A DNA stretch of 10,844 bases from Phoronis ovalis (Eukaryota; Phoronida; Phoronidae), in contig JAOXYB010059280.1 of NCBI GenBank assembly GCA_028565635.1, forward strand, positions 1-10,844, written 5' to 3'. A program made the translations under genes and the position numbers. Shown piece after piece: positions 8,681 through 10,844 of the stretch; within the stretch, counting starts at the first letter, position 1, and the number at the start of each line of letters is the position of its first letter. The notes under the pieces are model-generated. The model saw nothing but the letters and a program-made list of their open reading frames with translations. It was not told the DNA's origin and did no database searches.

Positions 8681-8861
8681 CTCTGTTCTTTGTAAATCAC
8701 CATCTGAGATAACACAATGCAGAAAATGAGAAGAAGTATAGTGCCGACTACTACTATCACTATGAAAATGATGCTTTCTGTGCTATAACCAAAGGCACAG
8801 TTTTTATCTATTATGTTTGGAAGTTTGCCATCCGCCCGCAGACCTAACAAGCTGTTCATGT
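8681..8861 (-). CDS. Gene A, exon with juxtamembrane stalk, transmembrane helix and start of cytoplasmic tail
   Basis: The acceptor is ttattgtag (AG at 8862-8863). Two bases complete the codon left in phase 1 by the EGF2 exon, giving Asn. About 27 residues of stalk follow EGF2, including one unpaired cysteine (DKNCAFGYSTES). Next comes a strongly hydrophobic helix, IIFIVIVVVGTILLLIFCIV, continuing through LSQMVIY, and then a charged KEQR as a cytoplasmic stop-transfer edge. The donor is GTTAGT (8675-8680), leaving phase 2 with AG of an Arg or Ser codon. The order EGF, EGF, helix, basic tail makes this a type I single-pass membrane protein. The rest of the tail is not certain; the next downstream candidate is at 7461-7684. 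No known family is recognised from the tail. Confidence 0.82.
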
Positions 8862-9359
8862 CTACAATAATAAATTTATTAATTAACTTACTAAAATTAA
8901 TATGAAATTTTCTTGTTAGAATGATATCATAAACATTCATGGTAAATATTTTAATCCTTTCAAGAAATCCACAAGCCGAACATGCCTGATAAACAGATGC
9001 ATTTTAAATTTAAATTAAAGTAAATATCAGTGGAATTGACCACAAAATATTCCACTTGCTTCACAACAGTTAACAAAATGTTTTATCTCTTTACTTTTCA
9101 CTGGCATGGATTGGGACTGATACAACATTACTGACAGAGATATTTAAATGGCCTAAGATTAAAACAGCTCTAGCCAGCTTTCTAACATAAGATGTTTGAT
9201 TGTCACACATCTGTATAACAGTTACAATATTTTACTGTTTTTAATCTGCCTTTGTTGAGAATAATAGCAGAAGATAGGGAGAAATTGTGATAAATCAGTA
9301 CACATTAGAAAAAACATCTTAAACAGTGTAATTGTATGATTTGTAGTAAATCATTATAC

Positions 9360-9448
9360 TTATTTCACAGAATCTTCCAAAAAAGCCACTTTGACATTGG
9401 CAGTAGAAATCATTAAGTCCATCATAACATACACCTCCATTCTGACAG
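9360..9448 (-). CDS. Gene A, internal exon: EGF domain 2
   Basis: The acceptor is tatcactttcag (AG at 9449-9450). The first base completes the isoleucine codon left open in phase 2 by the previous exon. Joined, the reading is CSKI-CQNGGVCYDGLNDFYC, then QCQSGFFGRFCEI: cysteines 2 to 6 of an EGF whose first cysteine is on the preceding exon. The C-Y-D-x4-F-x-C core and the preceding N-K-D-D-C again fit the calcium-binding type. Cysteines 1 and 2 are separated by three residues, slightly short but acceptable. The donor is GTATAA (9354-9359), weaker than the others in this window, and leaves phase 1. The match of phase and cysteine pattern over a 706 bp intron strongly supports both exon borders. 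The two EGFs sit in tandem just outside the membrane. Confidence 0.87.
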
Positions 9449-10154
9449 CTGAAAGTGATAACTCCTCATGTAATAACGGAAATTTACAAATCACAAATAA
9501 ACTTGAATGGCTTCAGCCCAAGAAGTATCAACAATACTAAACAAAAGGACTTAGATTTTCTCACCAATACTAAATCTAGGTGCGCACCTCTACTGGGTTG
9601 TAACCGTGTCCTGTAGATTACTTGCATTGTCATTTTGCAGCATATTTTACTATCGACGTTGTACGTTTCATGCCTGCCACGTATTTGTACGTTAAATGCC
9701 TTCTCAGTGGCAGTTCCTAGATTTAACCCAGACACTAATATTCCCCTAACGTTTAACCGAGGTCTATACTAATATTACATGGCCTACTGTCATCTATATG
9801 AGGACCGTATCCGCTAGAATTGTGGGGGTCTATTTCTAGTCCCTTTAATTTAGACATTGGGATGTCTAACAACGTGTTCTATAAAAAACAGTAAAAAGTA
9901 ATCCAATGCAAATAACATATGTTCAACTCTTTTACCCATGACACATTCTTTAAAGAAGTGTGAAAGAGCCACATTTTATTTGGATATGTGTGTATAATCA
10001 GACCTGATGTACACTTAATTTCTTACACATGTACTTGTCCTTATTAAGGCACAGCTGAAGTAAAGATGAAACATAACATGCAGACGAGCGTTTTCCAAAC
10101 ACAAAATATAGCAAAACATAGCTCATTTTTATTGTACTTTTTCTGAAAGCTTAC
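9449..10154 (-). other. Gene A intron between the two EGF exons
   Basis: Bounded by GTAAGC at 10149-10154 and tatcactttcag ending at 9449. The segment 9560-9870 is less AT-rich and holds a 12 bp perfect palindrome AGGTGCGCACCT (9578-9589); the open minus frame across part of it (9484-9735) has no recognisable domain. Nothing here interrupts the EGF join. Confidence 0.7.
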
Positions 10155-10288
10155 ATAATTTTAGAGCAGTCATCCTTATTGTCGACACAGTCTTTCCCTC
10201 CAGTACCAGTCTGGCAGATACAGATGTACGAGTGGAAAGAGTCGTAACATGATCCACCATTTGCACAGGGATTACTAGAACATTCATT
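10155..10288 (-). CDS. Gene A, internal exon: EGF domain 1
   Basis: The exon opens after a pyrimidine-rich acceptor (ttcag, AG at 10289-10290) in phase 0 and ends at a GTAAGC donor (10149-10154) in phase 2. It encodes a complete EGF module starting NECSSNPCANGGSC. All six cysteines have standard spacing, and a G-x-G-G-x-x-C turn precedes the last one. The N-E-C start and the C-Y-D-x4-Y-x-C core match the calcium-binding EGF consensus, which also allows Asp hydroxylation. A short linker (NKDDCSKI) then supplies the first cysteine of the next EGF. By family knowledge such modules act outside the cell in protein-protein contacts. Upstream exons, including any signal peptide, must lie beyond the right edge. 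The EGF call is firm; the parent gene's identity is unknown. Confidence 0.87.
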
Positions 10289-10348
10289 CTGAAATATAGA
10301 TGCATAATTAATCACACAACATAACGTGTATATAACATAACAGTTCAC

Positions 10349-10431
10349 ATCCCATAGTAAAAGTGGAAGCTGCAATTAGGAGGCCCAGCACACTTGTACA
10401 GTCGCTGCGAATGGCAGTACCCTAGTGTGTT
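10349..10431 (-). CDS. Possible cysteine-rich exon, phase does not fit its neighbour
   Basis: A good acceptor (ttacctgtttcag, AG at 10432-10433) opens a frame reading NTLGYCHSQRLYKCAGPPNC and then SFHFYYGM before TGA. The other two frames stop inside the exon. The only nearby donor (GGGAT|GTGAAC, 10343-10348) leaves phase 2 and an intron of only 60 bp, while the EGF exon at 10288 needs phase 0, so the two cannot simply be joined. On the plus strand the same stretch also has an open frame and a donor-like CAG|GTAATG at 10441, so the strand is not certain. It may be an alternative terminal exon, a decayed exon or chance. Base composition is richer in GC than its surroundings. Confidence 0.22.
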
Positions 10432-10844
10432 CTGAAACAGGTAATGTTATGATTCTATCTGCTGTGCATGGCCAAGGTATAAAGGGATCAGAATGTACAA
10501 GTACATGAAGTAGACAGTTGTTAATTAGTTTAAGTAAGCGGCATTATTACTGTTTGTTAAATTTACACACTGCTCATAATAAATCAAGAAAATAAAACCG
10601 TAAGATTCAATAATTCATCATTTGAAATGTATGTACACATAATAAGATGATAAGGACATGGAACATGTTTAATGTGTAAACGCTAAATTATTATGCGTGG
10701 GCATATTCCTAGTGTGTTCACTGCCTGGTTGACATGTCCTGGCTGGTTGCATACTTAAATGTATAACATATATATATATTTAATAAATAACATAGGCATT
10801 AAGCCCTTGTGTTACAATAGTAAAGTGCAAGTGCAAAGATTAAT
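10432..10844. other. Right flank, probably gene A intron
   Basis: AT-rich with a short TA run near 10766-10779. A 12 bp word, cctagtgtgttc, at 10421-10432 recurs at 10708-10719 with partly similar flanks (tgcgaatggc versus tgcgtgggca), suggesting an old local duplication. No exon is supported. Upstream gene A exons are expected beyond the edge. Confidence 0.4.

Noticed and set aside
9484-9735. Minus-strand open frame of 83 codons
   Set aside because: It lies inside the intron between two EGF exons that splice correctly without it, and shows no domain.
10017-10050. Mini-exon candidate on the minus strand between the EGF exons (acceptor ctttacttcag, donor GTAAGA)
   Set aside because: Including it breaks the reading frame between the EGF exons, while the direct join gives a correct EGF.

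Overview
This looks like nuclear DNA from an invertebrate animal. It is AT-rich, coding sequence is confined to short exons with canonical AG/GT borders, introns run from about 0.5 to 2.5 kb, and microsatellites, a LINE relic, a foldback repeat and several repeat-like patches lie between the exons. The domains (EGF, thrombospondin type 1, transmembrane) and the CR1/L2/jockey-like retrotransposon tail fit a marine invertebrate such as a mollusc or cnidarian, but the clade cannot be fixed from this sequence. No bacterial genes, operons, CRISPR, tRNA or rRNA were seen.

All convincing coding sequence is on the minus strand and reads from high to low coordinates. Gene A enters from the right edge. 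One exon carries a full EGF domain (10155-10288), the next carries most of a second EGF (9360-9448), and a third carries a juxtamembrane stretch, a transmembrane helix and the start of a cytoplasmic tail (8681-8861). Splice phases agree across these three (2 to 2, then 1 to 1). This is the C-terminal half of a type I membrane protein whose N-terminus lies outside the window. A further possible exon at 7461-7684 ends in a consensus donor and has a second hydrophobic stretch, but its link to gene A is unproven. Weak exon candidates at 4970-5056 and 10349-10431 are reported as such.

Gene B follows on the same strand. A very short first coding exon (4627-4651) splices in phase 1 to a thrombospondin type 1 exon (1974-2146), and the join makes a complete signal peptide. 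A third exon (403-516) supplies the last cysteines of the TSP1 fold and then reaches a stop. As modelled this is a small secreted single-TSP1 protein of 103 residues. The gene could instead continue beyond the left edge through a weak donor.

Gene B's introns hold most of the repeats. Intron 1 (2147-4626) has a foldback element with 216-217 bp arms and a 10 bp flanking direct repeat, and the decayed 3' end of a LINE. Intron 2 (517-1973) has a CA microsatellite and a GC-richer block that looks like an old dispersed repeat. The stretch 4652-7460 has a TA microsatellite and two repeat-like patches but no convincing gene. Genes A and B both encode extracellular, disulphide-rich modules in the same orientation, which suggests a local cluster of adhesion or matrix-type genes. 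No joint function is shown by the sequence.
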